Shown one piece after another: positions 34,701-45,355 of a DNA stretch of 64,000 bases (within the stretch, counting starts at the first letter, position 1; the number at the start of each line of letters is the position of its first letter). This DNA is from Ustilago trichophora (lineage: Eukaryota > Basidiomycota > Ustilaginomycetes > Ustilaginales > Ustilaginaceae): positions 248,001 to 312,000 of the forward strand of contig OOIN01000005.1 in assembly GCA_900323505.1 (NCBI GenBank). The letters are read 5' to 3'. Made by a program: the position numbers and the translations under genes. Under the pieces are notes generated by a model. That model made no database searches. It was given only the letters and a program-made list of their open reading frames with translations, and was not told the origin of the DNA.

Positions 34701-36542
34701 CGTTTGCGCATCAAGCAGCTCACCGATGCCATCGAGTTCAACCAAGGCACTGTACCCGCCGACGATCTTGGCGTACTCGCGGCTCTCGAGATGCCTCAGC
34801 TGGACCTGGCTACCGTGCTCAGGAGTCCCAACCTCGGTGCTGTCAGCCCCAACCTTAGCGCTGCCACCCCTGGTCTTTCGCCCAGCATTGGACACGAAGA
34901 GGCTCCACCGCAGATCACCAAGTTGCTCGCCGACATGCGTCAGCAGATTTTCAACCTGGCTGGCAGCCTCGAGCACGAGCGCAAGCAGCACTTGCATGCC
35001 AAGGAAGAGGTCGCCAGGCTCCAGCAGCAGACGGCTGACAAGGTTCCGATAGCTTCTACTGCAGAGCAAAGCTTTGCCTCGACTGCAGACGACGAGTCCT
35101 TCAGCAGCAGCGCGCGTCGATCAAGCGGTGTGTTGGGCAAGAATAAGCGCCACGTCTTCGCCTATGACTCGAGCATGGGCAGCTTCGGTCAGAGCCAGAG
35201 CAGTGCTTCTCTCTCCATGACAACGACGGATGACACGGTGCACACGGACAACGACTCGGATATGTCCGATAGCTTCTCGACCAAGCTGCCCGCTTCGGAG
35301 AGCGAGCTGATCGGATTGGGTATGGGTTCTTTGCAGACCTTGGACGAGATTGAAGAAGTCAGTGAGGTGAGCGAGAGCGTGGATGGCACGTTGAGCGGAG
35401 CGTTGGGCGACAAGCACTCGACGGTGGATGCTGGTGCAACCAGTCCCGCATGGATCGACGTCGAAGCGGGCGGCGGAATTGAGGTAGAGAGACCTAGTCT
35501 TGAGATGAGCGAATCTAGCTTCGGTGCGACGTATCAGGATGCGGAAAACGCACCTCCCACCCCGGATCTGTACCGCTCCAACGAGCCTTCCTCCCGTTTC
35601 CCTGCCGCTACTGCCGCTTCTGCCGCTTCTGCTGGACTGGCCGAACACAGCACTCAATCTTCATCGTCCAGCTCAGCCGACAGCCACGCCGCGCCCTCGA
35701 CCCCGCCTCTGCATGCTACCGCCGCTCCACCTTCCCCCCGTCCCGAATTCCACCGCGAGTGGAGTTTCGAATGGGGCAAGCATCGTGCGGCCAAGACACC
35801 CTCGGAGCAGCATGCGGTCGAAGACTTTTTTGGCATCCTCTGCACCGATGTCGTCCTTCCACCTCTCAGCAACTCGACTGAACCCCTTGACCTGCCTCCC
35901 ATTCACCTCACCAACCCTAGCGGCACTCTGGCCCCCACTGCACGCATCAACAAGGATGGCAAACCAATCGTTTCCAGTGCCAGTGCTCGAACTGCAAGTG
36001 TATTTGGAAACCGTCGACCGCCCGTGGCGCGCTCTGCCTATTTGAGGGAGAGCTTCGATTCTACCCCTCCCTCAGGAGGAGGAGCTGTAGTGCAGAGGTA
36101 TGGCCACGAGGCCAACGCTTCCAGCGCTTCGAGCTTGGCCGCCATTGGTTCTCGTGCACTCTCGCGGATGAGCCTGCAAGGACTTACCGGAGCCTTCTCG
36201 GGCCTGAGCGGGTATCTGACGAATCAAAGTGGCGCAGCAGTAACAGCGGCAAAGATGTGCAACTCTATCGATGGAGAAAATGCCAAATGGACACATCGCT
36301 TCGTCGAGGAGGATGAAGAGGAGGAACCCTTCGATCTCAAAACTTCCAAATTCGACATTGAATCATCTGGCCCCTCGCTTAAACACCCCTCTTGGACCTC
36401 GACTACCACCGCCAAGACTGCAGCAGGCCAACCCAGACGATACGTCCGAAAATCAGCTGTCCCTCCTCCCAAAGCTACCCCTGTATGGTTGCTCGACTTC
36501 TCGCTGATTGGTGGCGGTACAGGGCCTGTTTTTAGCCTTTAG
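31749..36542 (+). CDS. Large coiled-coil, Ser-rich protein, possibly golgin-like
   Basis: Single-exon protein of 1,597 residues. Near the N-terminus (about 19-33) is an A-K-K-K-L-K-S-Y-R block resembling the A-K-K-K-L motif that opens GM130-type golgins. Then come about 800 residues of Ser-rich, low-complexity sequence with many R-S-x-S repeats. A strong heptad-pattern coiled coil covers about 850-1000 and a shorter one 1055-1095. Past an acidic/Ser region, a block from about 1355 (E-D-F-F-G-I-L) and the last 30 residues look more conserved. No membrane segment or enzyme motif. A tethering or cytoskeletal role is plausible from coiled coil plus N-terminal motif; the golgin relation is a guess. 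Confidence 0.85.
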   Translation: MSTSASTSAVASESSRDRGEQILSAKKKLKSYRAKQALMAQKRSSASSSHSRSGSGVRYSDTPPVAAVVEALSNEIVSQASTSAVSAANPSLAHARSASRSGHARGHSRAGSISITPNALWSQAQAIASSPAPASASLLGRPASIIAPSAGHIRSHSRSHSRNFSRSRPVSISMLGAKKQEPVVLAIEHRAQHESVDAAANTQRRSQQFLDSSALFGGAITPSLRPASTASAKRTSFIIPVSPGLFDRPASQGPATTATSAPSTSTTRHSRRLSRHARTPSVSTKRESIEIMGGLGAGLGLDITNTPSPLQSMGSSRRRSSRMSNLPSASLLFGSTAEPSSIPANSTNSRASGQHWDWRKAIADASEQAEEDAQGRLTALEKLEGRTSSTSTAARSTLAERPSSTITASRASKRLSSHTRTESIQIPNLDEIHQNEINERRASWNSQPLETPASAPSSSTTNLRESWGRNLVLPSTSSLLSVGFSSPALSSTYLSSPGRPVSMIERAESPQPEGLGTLMEEEEEDDATSPSRERPSLDMPVDGRTTAEQELRKQRREVEDETVKRNRRASLAPKPLKLKSRPPSLYLTPSQRSGLVSSPSMPNFATSPLLAPSAIADEVTPKASTAELPETEAEESPVDEQETSSNAMPSRSTTCPDLSAVAPTAEESDSREANDATSPVDTKMSPEDVANQEQRQLEELQQQILRAHRNSVIAPAAGPSSADSSSASSGSTPSRQGMRTLRLGSQANLASIMESGSPSNSASGSVSTSTTTSTPAQRRRSLIMGSFSAAPINGSSSRDNDFVTSFSSAAATSRAARRSSIIYKPSTASVLETSSSHSASDSIASLGGVPLAVHDELKAKANRDAALLESTKKQVEMLERELANETERSAREKAELEQWNLDKEEHLFDRAQRAETAARQAEDAVVAMRAELEQTKEQLEDLSAEREVLQDDIEGWRSRCQDLEKTLRTEKAKSDENRRLRAAARLRIKQLTDAIEFNQGTVPADDLGVLAALEMPQLDLATVLRSPNLGAVSPNLSAATPGLSPSIGHEEAPPQITKLLADMRQQIFNLAGSLEHERKQHLHAKEEVARLQQQTADKVPIASTAEQSFASTADDESFSSSARRSSGVLGKNKRHVFAYDSSMGSFGQSQSSASLSMTTTDDTVHTDNDSDMSDSFSTKLPASESELIGLGMGSLQTLDEIEEVSEVSESVDGTLSGALGDKHSTVDAGATSPAWIDVEAGGGIEVERPSLEMSESSFGATYQDAENAPPTPDLYRSNEPSSRFPAATAASAASAGLAEHSTQSSSSSSADSHAAPSTPPLHATAAPPSPRPEFHREWSFEWGKHRAAKTPSEQHAVEDFFGILCTDVVLPPLSNSTEPLDLPPIHLTNPSGTLAPTARINKDGKPIVSSASARTASVFGNRRPPVARSAYLRESFDSTPPSGGGAVVQRYGHEANASSASSLAAIGSRALSRMSLQGLTGAFSGLSGYLTNQSGAAVTAAKMCNSIDGENAKWTHRFVEEDEEEEPFDLKTSKFDIESSGPSLKHPSWTSTTTAKTAAGQPRRYVRKSAVPPPKATPVWLLDFSLIGGGTGPVFSL

Positions 36543-37056
36543 TTTTCTTTTTTAATCTTTCGTATTTCCTCGCCAATACTGTACGGCGAGGGGCTTCCTT
36601 TTGTTATGGTATTTGTTTTCCTCGTTGAATTGCATGGTTGTGGTTTGTTCAGATCCTGGCGGTGTGATTTGGAGCGAGATTGGGGTCGCGTTCGAGCTTG
36701 GCAAGTTGAATGAGTGCCCTTTGTGCAGGCCTGTGCCTGCGTGCTTGTTTGGAGCTGCGTCAAACCTAACAAGCAAAGAAATGAAATACAATCGAATTGA
36801 ATTTCATTTCATGTTAGGCAAACTCTAGCGTGTTGGCTGTGTCTGGCAGGCCAAGGCACGGGCCGGTCGGAACCCTCGGCCTCGTTGTTGTGTTGAAGTG
36901 GAGGTTTACGCTGTCTGAAGGCGGGGGAAACACAAACACAGCTCAACAACCACACTGTCACGACCGGACGTGGTTGCCTACCAACCATCACATTTGTCAA
37001 CCGAACTGCGTCAACCTAGGACAAGACCTCCACTTGTCCTTATCGATACTTTCAAG
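36543..37056. other. Spacer upstream of the FUN14 gene
   Basis: Transcript end of the coiled-coil gene and promoter of the FUN14-domain gene. No further structure seen. Confidence 0.6.
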
Positions 37057-37915
37057 ATGAGCGCTTTCCCAATGATGCGTGCTGTGCCGCAAGCCTGTCG
37101 GGTAAGTGCAACATGCCTAGCGAGTTGATCCTGCTGCATCGCTGGTGATCCGATGCTGACACTTTGTACTCTTGCTCTTCTATGACCTCGATCGCTTGCA
37201 ACTCTGATCGTATTGATGGATCTATCAGGCTGCGTCTATGGCTGAAGCAAGAATCGGACTCAACATGCGTATGCCCCAACACGTTCGCACATATTATGGC
37301 AAGCGCATCGATCCACGCACGCGTTTCGAGGCTGCAAACCAAAGCATTCGTCCTCGTGTTGTGGCAGCTTCTGCTTCCCCTTCTGGCTCGACCGCACGTA
37401 TGGGCTTGATGCTTGGCGGTGGTGGTTTGATCGCAGCCGCCGGCTTGAGCGCCTTTGGCTCGCAGAGCGTCCAATGCGAGTCTGCACGTCCCTACGCAGC
37501 CCCCTCTGCTCCCGTATCCGTCTCGACCAAGGGCGACACGACCACCGTTTCCACCGAACCCCAAAGCATCATCAACGTATACCAACTCTCGTTTGGCACC
37601 ATTTGCGGTGTCTGCGCCGGTGTCTTTATCAAGAAAGGTCTCAAACTCATCGCCTTCCTCCTCGGTGGCTGCTACATCCTGCTACAGTACCTCAACAGCC
37701 AGAAGCTCGTCTCTGTCAACTGGTCCGCTATCAACTCGCGCTACGACAGCCTCGTCGGTAGTGCAGCTGGCCCAGAGACAACCGCCAACGCTCGTGGATT
37801 CTCGGGAAGCACTTTGCAGCGTATCTGGAACAGGACGACCAACTTCCTGGTCGCCGACTTCCAGCCTCGTGCCACTTTTATGGCTGGTCTTTTGCTCGGT
37901 CTGCGTCTCGGATGA
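37057..37915 (+). CDS. FUN14-domain mitochondrial outer-membrane protein
   Basis: Two exons: 37057-37101 and 37229-37915; the 127-nt intron has GTAAGT and TATCAG borders and falls between codons. Product 243 residues. The tiny first exon encodes 15 residues. After an Ala/Arg-rich N-terminus there is a hydrophobic glycine-rich segment (about 74-92), then the FUN14 core from about 132 with G-x-x-x-G-x-x-x-K-K-G-L-K spacing and a long hydrophobic helix. A final membrane segment (F-M-A-G-L-L-L-G-L) ends the protein. Family knowledge: FUNDC1 and relatives sit in mitochondrial membranes and act in mitophagy and lipid or contact-site functions. Whether this member has an Atg8-binding motif is not clear. 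An ATG at 37238 could start a shorter form. Confidence 0.9.
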
Positions 37916-38341
37916 ATCATCACAGCCTTGGAATGATTGCAAAGTTGCAACAAGACCGCACTTGGCCGTCTGACTGCTTGCTTGAACTTCATGTCGATAT
38001 TCAATTCTTTGAATCTCAAAATTGGCGAACAAAGAACTCGGCCTTTGAGTGCGAATCAGAGCGGCAGAGAAGTGGATTGAGAAGAGCTCGAAATGCTCAA
38101 GAGCAGAGCACCGGTGCGAGGCTGTTGAGCGGCGAGTAAAGCGGGCATATGCGCGTTTTGGTTTTGAAGGGGGAAAAAAAAAGAAAAAATATTAATAAAT
38201 AATAAGGCCGCATTTCTTCTCAGGCGTGTGATTCGACAACCAAAAGCGAGGGACGACATCCTTGGCCTTGCATTATCGACCCCGCCTGTCGATCTTCTTG
38301 TCCACCATCTGAATTTCCATCAACATTCGAGACTCACGAGA
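37916..38341. other. Spacer before dihydroorotase
   Basis: Includes an A/T-rich patch with AATAAATAATAA near 38190-38205, a likely polyadenylation region for the FUN14 gene. The frame upstream of the dihydroorotase ATG is open back to 38228 but weakly coding-like. Confidence 0.6.
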
Positions 38342-39633
38342 ATGTCCGCACAAGAGATCACTGTACCGGCTCCGGCCGATTTTCACGTTCACCTGCGTCA
38401 GGGCAAGATGTCGGAGCTCGTCACCCCCCACGTTGCAGAAGGTGGTGTCTCGCTCGCCTATGTGATGCCGAACCTGGTACCTCCCATTACATCTGCCGAG
38501 CAAGCAACTGGATACCTCGAGTCGCTCAAAGCGCTTGCTCCAAAGACCAAGTTTGTAGGAACACTGTACCTTTCTCCCGCATTGACACCCGCCGAAATCG
38601 CAAAGGCCGCACAAATCGGCGTTCGTGGCGTCAAAAGCTACCCTCGCGGCGTAACCACCAACTCGGACAGCGGTATCGAGGACTACGAAACTTACTACCC
38701 CATCTTTGAGGAGATGCAGAAGCACAATACGATCCTCAACCTGCACGGAGAGGTGCCCTCAAACGCTGATGCCGGCATCTGTGTGCTCAACGCCGAAGAA
38801 AAGTTTTTGACGCATCTGTTCAAGATTCACCGCCAGTTTCCCAAACTCAAGATTGTACTCGAACACGCTACCACCAGAAAGGCTGTAGAGGCTGTCAAGC
38901 AGTGTGGTGATACTGTTGGCTGCACCATCACGCCACACCATCTGGAGTTGATCGTGGACGACTGGGCTGGAAAGCCGCTCAACTTTTGCAAGCCAGTTGC
39001 CAAGTATCCTGACGACCGACAGGCATTGCGCGATGTCATCCGTGAAGGTATGTGAAAGCCCAACAATTGGTAGAGATACAGTAGCTCAAATTAGCCTGTC
39101 TGAGAATTGTACTGACTCTTTATTTTTCTTCGCTCTTTCGTTTCCTTTCAACAGGCCATCCACGATTCTTCCTTGGCTCGGACTCGGCACCGCACCCCCT
39201 GGCTAGCAAGTACCCTTCTGCAGTCACACACGGCGCACCCGGCAGCAAGGCCTCGGCGAATGGCGGCGATGACCTTGAACCCACCGGTGTTGTCTCGTGC
39301 GGATGCGCAGCCGGTGTCTACACATCGTCGATCCTTGTTCCCCTCTGCGCAACTCTGTTGGAAGGCTTTGATGCGTTGGACAAGCTGGCCAACTATGTCA
39401 GTTTGAACGGCAGAAAGTTTTACGGCTACGATTCGGAAGAGGAAATGTCGCAGGGGAGCATCAAGCTTCGCAAGGTGGAAAGCGGATCTTGGTCTTTGTC
39501 GTCGGCAGCAACCGTACCTGCAGTATATGTGCATCCCGAGTTCCGAGAGGTGTCAGACTCGGAGGCAGGCAAGGTGCAAGTGGTTCCCTTCTGGGCAGGA
39601 AAGAGACTTGGATGGCAAATTGTGCGATCCTGA
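38342..39633 (+). CDS. URA4: Dihydroorotase (class II, PyrC/URA4 type)
   Basis: Two exons: 38342-39047 and 39155-39633; the 107-nt intron (GTATGT...CAACAG) splits a Gly codon. Product 394 residues. Metal ligands and catalytic residues are all visible: H15-x-H17, the carbamylated-lysine candidate K98 in G-V-K-S-Y, H135 in N-L-H-G-E, H175 in L-E-H-A-T and D245 in L-G-S-D-S. Reaction: reversible cyclisation of N-carbamoyl-aspartate to dihydroorotate, third step of pyrimidine synthesis, in the cytosol. Splicing is certain because the catalytic Asp lies five residues into exon 2 in perfect register. I chose the internal ATG at 38342 rather than the earlier in-frame one at 38228, because homologues begin just before the H-x-H strand. 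Confidence 0.96.
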
Positions 39634-42600
39634 GCCAAAAGGGCTGTCGGTGGAGAACGATCCGAGGCACACCGAATCGAAATTGGACATGCAAGTTCTT
39701 GTTGGCTTGGTGCCTGTATCTTTGATTGCACAAACAGTAGCAACTGTACTTGAAGCCAAGAAGAAAGATCACGTTAGCGCGGCTGTACAGTACCTGCAGA
39801 TGGGAGGGGACTTTGAGACGAGTTGTGCAGTGGATAGGGGCTTAAGCCTCGACTGAGGACAAGTGCAAGATTGAATTTGAGTGCAGAATTCAAGGTGACA
39901 AGGTTTGGTCACGAAGCTTGGTCGCTCAGGTCAGGGTGAGGGGAAGGGGAGGACGGCTATGGTTGGCTCCCGAGAGTCGGTTAGGCTGGTGCCGAGTTAT
40001 AAAAGGGCTCTCGCCAAGATACGCAAGGTTGGACTTCATACCGGATGTATCATGTCGGAAGAGTGAGCTCCAGGCTTTGTCGAGGTTGTCGTCCGTATTT
40101 CGGCGGCGAATTCTGAGAAACGGTGAGGTGGCAATGTGAATGTGTGGGGCTGCGTTAAACAATGTGCGCAGATTCTGTGGTCAGGCGCAAACTTTGCAGC
40201 TCGAACCGTCGGAGGGGTCCACAGAAGCGTGGATGCATCCGACAAGGGAGTAGGGGATCTGAGAAACACTTCATTTGAGTTGGTGTGAGAAATTGTGCAA
40301 AGGTCAGCTGGTCGAGGGAGCTACTGCACAAAGCCTAAGTGAATCTGGTTGATTCTGAAGCGTGGAAACGAAACACCGTTTTGTCATTGATACAGTATAC
40401 CGCTGATGGGAAACATGGCAACAACGTGCTGATTTTCAGCGATTCAGTGGCTTACTTAACTGTCTCCACGTGTGGAGCAAAGAGGTCACAGCCAGAGTCG
40501 ACCAAACCAAAGACAATACTCTCCCATATCTCTCCTTTGATGGACTTGTCAAGTGCATCAGTCCGCATTGGCAGTGTCCGGCAGTCCCGACGGCATGCAG
40601 CCGCCTGTACGTTTGGCAATGTCGATGGTGTCGACTACGGAAGGCTTCCGAAACAGTGCTGTGCCCTAGACAAACTCTTGACGCCAAATGCCAAGAAACC
40701 AAAGAAAAAAGGGAAAGAAAAGGAAAGCTTGAGTCTGATGCTCCGAGCGCCACCGAGATTGAGCGTCTGGCTACGGGATGCGGGAACTCCGTGGTCAGGT
40801 CATAGAACATTACGCTGAGTCGATAGCTGCCAAAGAGTTCCCACAGAAGAAACGCGAGAACAATTAACCATCACATGACGCTGAAGCTCTCTGCTCAAGA
40901 AGAGTCGTGACATGAGGATAAGATGATTACGACATGGCGATCATGACACAAGGATGTACTCACGGGTCATCGTTGCCGGGCCGCACTTGTTCATGTGCAT
41001 AGCCGCTATCAATGAGGCTTGTTGCGGTTCGGCTCCAAACCATCCGCCGTGCGTGTTGAACCTGCAAAGCGGGGTCTTGGGTCGTATGCCAAGCTACACC
41101 GCAGAGCAGAGAGCACCTGCTGTGGGGGGTCGTATGAAACAGTGGGAGGGTTGGAAAAAGGAATTGACCGAAATAAATAATTCGCCGATCAACTTTGCAT
41201 TATGCTTTCGCTCGCAGTGGGATCAACTCACATTCAAACGCACCTCCGACCTGAACACCGGTCTGATATGATTTAGATGCCAAGGTCGCTGTCAGAGCTA
41301 AGAGTAGTTGCATCGCGCAAACGCATCTGATACAAACGTGCTCGGGCTGAAGCTTTTTCTTCTTTCATCTATTTTGGTTGGTGTGCGTATGAGCTAGCCT
41401 ATCTCGGAATCTTGCGCCGCACCTTGAACAATCGTGTGTCACCATGCAAACAAGGTCGAGAAGGTCAATGTCATCAAACCAAATTCATTCATTACCCAAC
41501 AACCGATGGATCTACGCACTCGCCCGGTTCAACTTGACAAAGTTGGTTCAAATAATCGTGTCAAAGGTGTTTTACATCAGAGCGTAAGCTTGTTGACAGT
41601 GTGACAGATATAAAAGCTCGTTCAGCGTTGTGACCTTTCAGTCAATGATGCTCATTATGTTTTTACACCATGTCAAGTTTGACAGACGTCCAAGTTTAGG
41701 TGGCTGCATTCTCCAGAAAGGGCTATTCGCCGAAGACCAAGTCAGCTCAGATTGGATCTCCCTCATCTCCGCTCGCTTTGGTCTGTCGAATTGGTGCAAC
41801 GGCTCTTTTTGAGGTCACCAACATTAGCTAAGTCGTATCGCCTAGGATTATCACGGGGCAATTGGTCGTAGCAAACGAGGAGGGTAAGAAAAATAATAAC
41901 AAAAAGTTTAGAACCTTGAGCTTCATTAAGGTGCTGCAAAGCAAGTCTGCAGTGAGCCCCGATCAGTGTCTTTCCAAGTACAGTCCCACCCAAGCAAGGA
42001 AAGCTGCTGCTGCTGCTGTTGTTGTTGCTACACTTGCCATACGTGCAAGAGAAGAGCATGTTGAGGAAGATTAATAAATAAATAAAACGAGCGGGTCGGT
42101 AGAGTAGACCTTGACGATTCTCACGGCTGGAAGTGACAAAAGAAGAAAAAGCGCGGATACCACCGTCGTCGTCGTTGTCGTTGCGCTTGCATATGTCACC
42201 GGTCAGATAAAATTTAGTGGTCAGTCCGGCCGTCGCCATGCCAGGTGGCTCGTCCAGCCATGCGCAGTCTTGAGTTCAACTCACTTTGCCGCCCACAATG
42301 AGGGGCTCCCAGAGCGTGGGAATTTTGTTGCAGCAGAATCACCAAGCTTAGACTTGCAGCACCAGCAGCTTTGTCTACACAGAGATTTCCGGCCGTCTTT
42401 CATCTTAGATACTAAAAGTATCTGCGCACGCAATCTCAGGCACGTTTCCTGTTGCCGTGTTATCAGTGGACAGCACCCACTCCAGTCGCATTGACACCTG
42501 TCGTTACACGTCGAGCGCATTATCGACGATCCCTCTGCATTTGTGCTCCCCTCTTGGTCGGTCATTATCTTGTTGCCCAGGTCTTGGTTATTTACGTTTA

Positions 42601-43238
42601 GTCTTGTAAGCCAAAGGGATCTTCTCCTTTAGGGCGCGACAAACAGAAGACATTGTTCCCACTTTGGATGCATCTTGAGCCAAGCATATCTATCTACTCG
42701 AGTGACCGATTGCTTTCCTCTGGAACTTTTCTGGGGAAGCCGACTGGGGAAGCGCGCTGCAGAGGCTTGCTTCCGTTTATGAGCTGAAAAACGCCATGTT
42801 GAGCCTCAGCCTTTTCCGGCGTCTAATGGACACAAGGACAGGAGCCCAGCCGCATGGCGTAACCATGGTACTGAGCATGAACCGCACTCTGTGACACAAT
42901 TCGGCTAGTCACACTTTCTTTGCTCAGCTCAGCCCAGAAAACTCAGCTCAGCGGCACACAGCAGCTCAGCGGAAATGTCAGAAGCGGATGCGTGGACACT
43001 GAGGATAGCTTCTTTGAACTTATAACCACACCCGGCCCATGTTTGCTTCTGCCCTCCTCGCTGCATTCCCCTCCACTCCCACTCCGTTCCTGACTGACTG
43101 CCAACTCCTTCACAACATCACATTCCTTGGCTACGCCTGCTCTGTGACTGTTGATGCGATACCAACTTACGATCACCCTGTTCTTTCTAAGTCCCGACAA
43201 CTCATCCAGACACCTTCTCGCTGCCCTCTCGCTCCACC
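39634..43238. other. Gene-poor region between dihydroorotase and the forkhead gene
   Basis: I found no frame with domain or codon support. The longest are 159 codons at 40339 (+) and 158 codons at 41763 (-), both compositionally unlike the neighbouring genes. Two clear TATA-like boxes occur (near 39997 and 41608), each without a convincing gene downstream. A GCTCAGC-rich stretch (42926-42972) and a TATAA near 43020 probably belong to the forkhead promoter. Confidence 0.5.
41606..41616 (+). promoter_or_regulatory. TATA box with only a 55-codon frame after it
   Basis: A GATATAAAAGC box is followed about 35 bp later by ATG-ATG opening a 55-codon frame (to 41812). No signal peptide or domain is evident, so a small gene here is only a possibility. 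Confidence 0.2.
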
Positions 43239-44664
43239 ATGTACTTGTCTCAACCGCGCGATCTGATCTCTTCCATGTCGACAGGATGCTCTCGAAGTAC
43301 CACTCTCTTGCCTCATCGAGACAATCTTGCCATGCTACCCAATGTCAAAGATGATCCGAGCTCGCTCCGTCGACAGGCTACCAAGGTCTCTGCATCCAGT
43401 CGATCTCTATCGACTGATCGCGACTATGCTCGAATGCATGAAGCTTCTCCGTCAACCTCTTTTCCCAGGTCCCTGCAACCTGATTCAGGCCACCGCATGT
43501 CTTTTGACTACAGCAGCAAGACCGATTCTCTCTCTGTAGTCGTGTCGAGCTCCGAGAATCGTTCCATGTCGCGATGGTTCCGATCGCAGCATTTTCAAAA
43601 CGTCTGGCAGAATCTCGATCCAGGCAATTCCGAAACGCGGCCACCGCATCCCTACACCGAACTCATCAAACTCTGCATTCTCAAGCAACGCGAGGGTAAG
43701 CTTACACTCAATCAGCTCTATCGCGATCTCGAAGAAAAGTTTCCCTTCTTTGCTCAATCTGCAAAGGGCAAAGGTTGGAAGGTAAGCGAATCCCCGTCAA
43801 CAATGCATGCCACAAAACAAAAGAAACCGTTTTGCTCAACTTTGAAAGTCTCTACAACCACAGAACACGCTTCGACACAATCTCTCCACTCAGCCTTATT
43901 TCATAAAGCTGGATCGTGAGCACGGTCAGCTGGGCAAAGGCCACTACTGGGCCTATTGCCCGGATCTCGAGAAACCCACTTCGCTCGCTCAGAGCTCTGT
44001 CGTCCAGCTCTCGAATCTGTGGCCGCCCTCTATCAACGCTGTATCGGTGCCGCCTCGAGAAGACTCGGCACGCAACTTTTGCAGCGCAACTGAATTCCAG
44101 CATGTACCATCACCAGACACTTTCAGAACCAGCACCTCACCTACAGCTTTGCCAAGGTTTGAACATTCCGATCTGGCTCAGGCAAATTTTCGCCAATTGC
44201 CCCGCCTCTACACCAACTCCAAGCACCAGGTCCCGCAAGATGAAGCAACGCGAATCGTCGGATCTCTTGTTCCAATGCGTCGCCTCTCTAGCCCCGTCCG
44301 CAATTTCCGACCTCTCTCACACCACGACGATCCATTCTCGTCCCATTCTCACCCGCAACGACTCCGCTCCGCCACTATCTCCACCATCTCGCGACCCTCG
44401 GTGGAAAGCTCTCTGTCCCCGTCTTTCAACATTGACCGACGCAGATCTTCTTCCTTTTGGCCGTCAGCTAGCTCGTCTTCACCAATGTCGTCATTGTCCG
44501 ACGCCGACGAACTCGTTTGCCGGCGACCAGCTCTGCCGGATCTGCCACGCACCAATTTGACTCAAGCACGCAAGAGTTTGGGAGATTATTATCTCTCCAA
44601 CCCTATCTTGAGGCGCAAATCTCCACCCACGACTGTTCCGCGTCCTCGCGCGTCGCCCTACTAG
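43239..44664 (+). CDS. Forkhead (winged-helix) transcription factor
   Basis: Two exons: 43239-43781 and 43864-44664; the 82-nt intron has GTAAGC and ACCACAG borders and lies between codons. Product 447 residues. The forkhead domain covers about 134-215: P-P-H-P-Y-T-E-L-I at the start, the recognition helix W-K-N-T-L-R-H-N-L-S at 180-189 formed exactly across the splice junction, and G-x-x-G-K-G-H-Y-W-A-Y in the wing. The N-terminus is Ser-rich; the C-terminal 230 residues are Ser/Pro/Arg-rich and low-complexity. Role: sequence-specific DNA binding in the nucleus; target genes unknown. Without splicing, both frames stop soon after the junction, so the intron is required. ATG context is CACC-ATG. 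Confidence 0.94.
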
Positions 44665-45337
44665 CCACGCTCTAAGTCAAATCCTTGAGAAAGAAAAAAA
44701 AAGGGATCATCCACCTAGCAAGCATATACAGTCAAGAAATTATATCCTTTGCAAAGAGACATGGCGCACCAATGTTTTGCGGAAAGAATCTGAGAGACAT
44801 GAGACACCGCGACTGCGATTGCATTTGGTATGATATTCTGATGGAAGAAGATTCAATCGAAATGTCAGTACTGAGCCAACAACCCTGCGGATAAAACATA
44901 TATATATATATTTATATATCAGAGGCCGTAGATCATACTGTTTTGCAAGAGCAGCACGGTGCTCTGGTATTCCCCACCATGAGCGCCACAAACACGCAAG
45001 AGCCAGTTTAAGCACCGCAACACTGGCTCCTACCTCCTAACTTGTGACTCCTTCTGACCTATTTCATTCCCTGAAAACCCCTCTCCAACCGCGTCCCGTC
45101 ACACCCAGGAGGGTGCAGCAAGGCACATTTCTTTGAGGAAGACAATGTGAGCTTTACCAATGTTATAAGATTGGGGACCCAGGTAGAACAACAGGGTCCT
45201 GGGCTGGAGATTAGGGGATTCCCCTACAACTGCCCCAATTGCCCAGCAACATTGGCACATCTGCAGCTATCCAGAGGGGGCACGTCGCCATAGCAGAAGA
45301 TCGGCGCACCGCGGCGTTCAGGGGTGCCAAAAATGGC
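44665..45337. other. Spacer with an inverted-repeat-dense block
   Basis: A TATATA tract (44899-44921) is followed by a G/C-richer stretch (about 45050-45325) containing many short inverted repeats. ATTGGGG (45170-45176) pairs with CCCCAAT (45233-45239) and encloses two further hairpins (45178-45203 and 45212-45226). I recognise no known RNA family; see findings. Confidence 0.4.
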
Positions 45338-45345
45338 AAAAAAAA
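45338..45345 (-). terminator. RNA polymerase III terminator of tRNA-Pro
   Basis: Eight consecutive T on the minus strand, beginning about 11 nt after the tRNA 3' end. Confidence 0.8.
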
Positions 45346-45355
45346 TTTGGGAATG

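Noticed and set aside
33999..35069. 356-codon minus-strand frame
   Set aside because: Shadow of the coiled-coil region of the plus-strand gene.
40339..40818. 159-codon plus-strand frame
   Set aside because: No domain, many rare codons compared with neighbours, and no promoter-leader pattern.
40880..40955. Possible relic of the transposon end (repeated GTCGTGACAT/GATCATGACA words)
   Set aside because: Similarity is limited to short words; no TTCCTTTCGGCGC end or TA-bounded structure is present.
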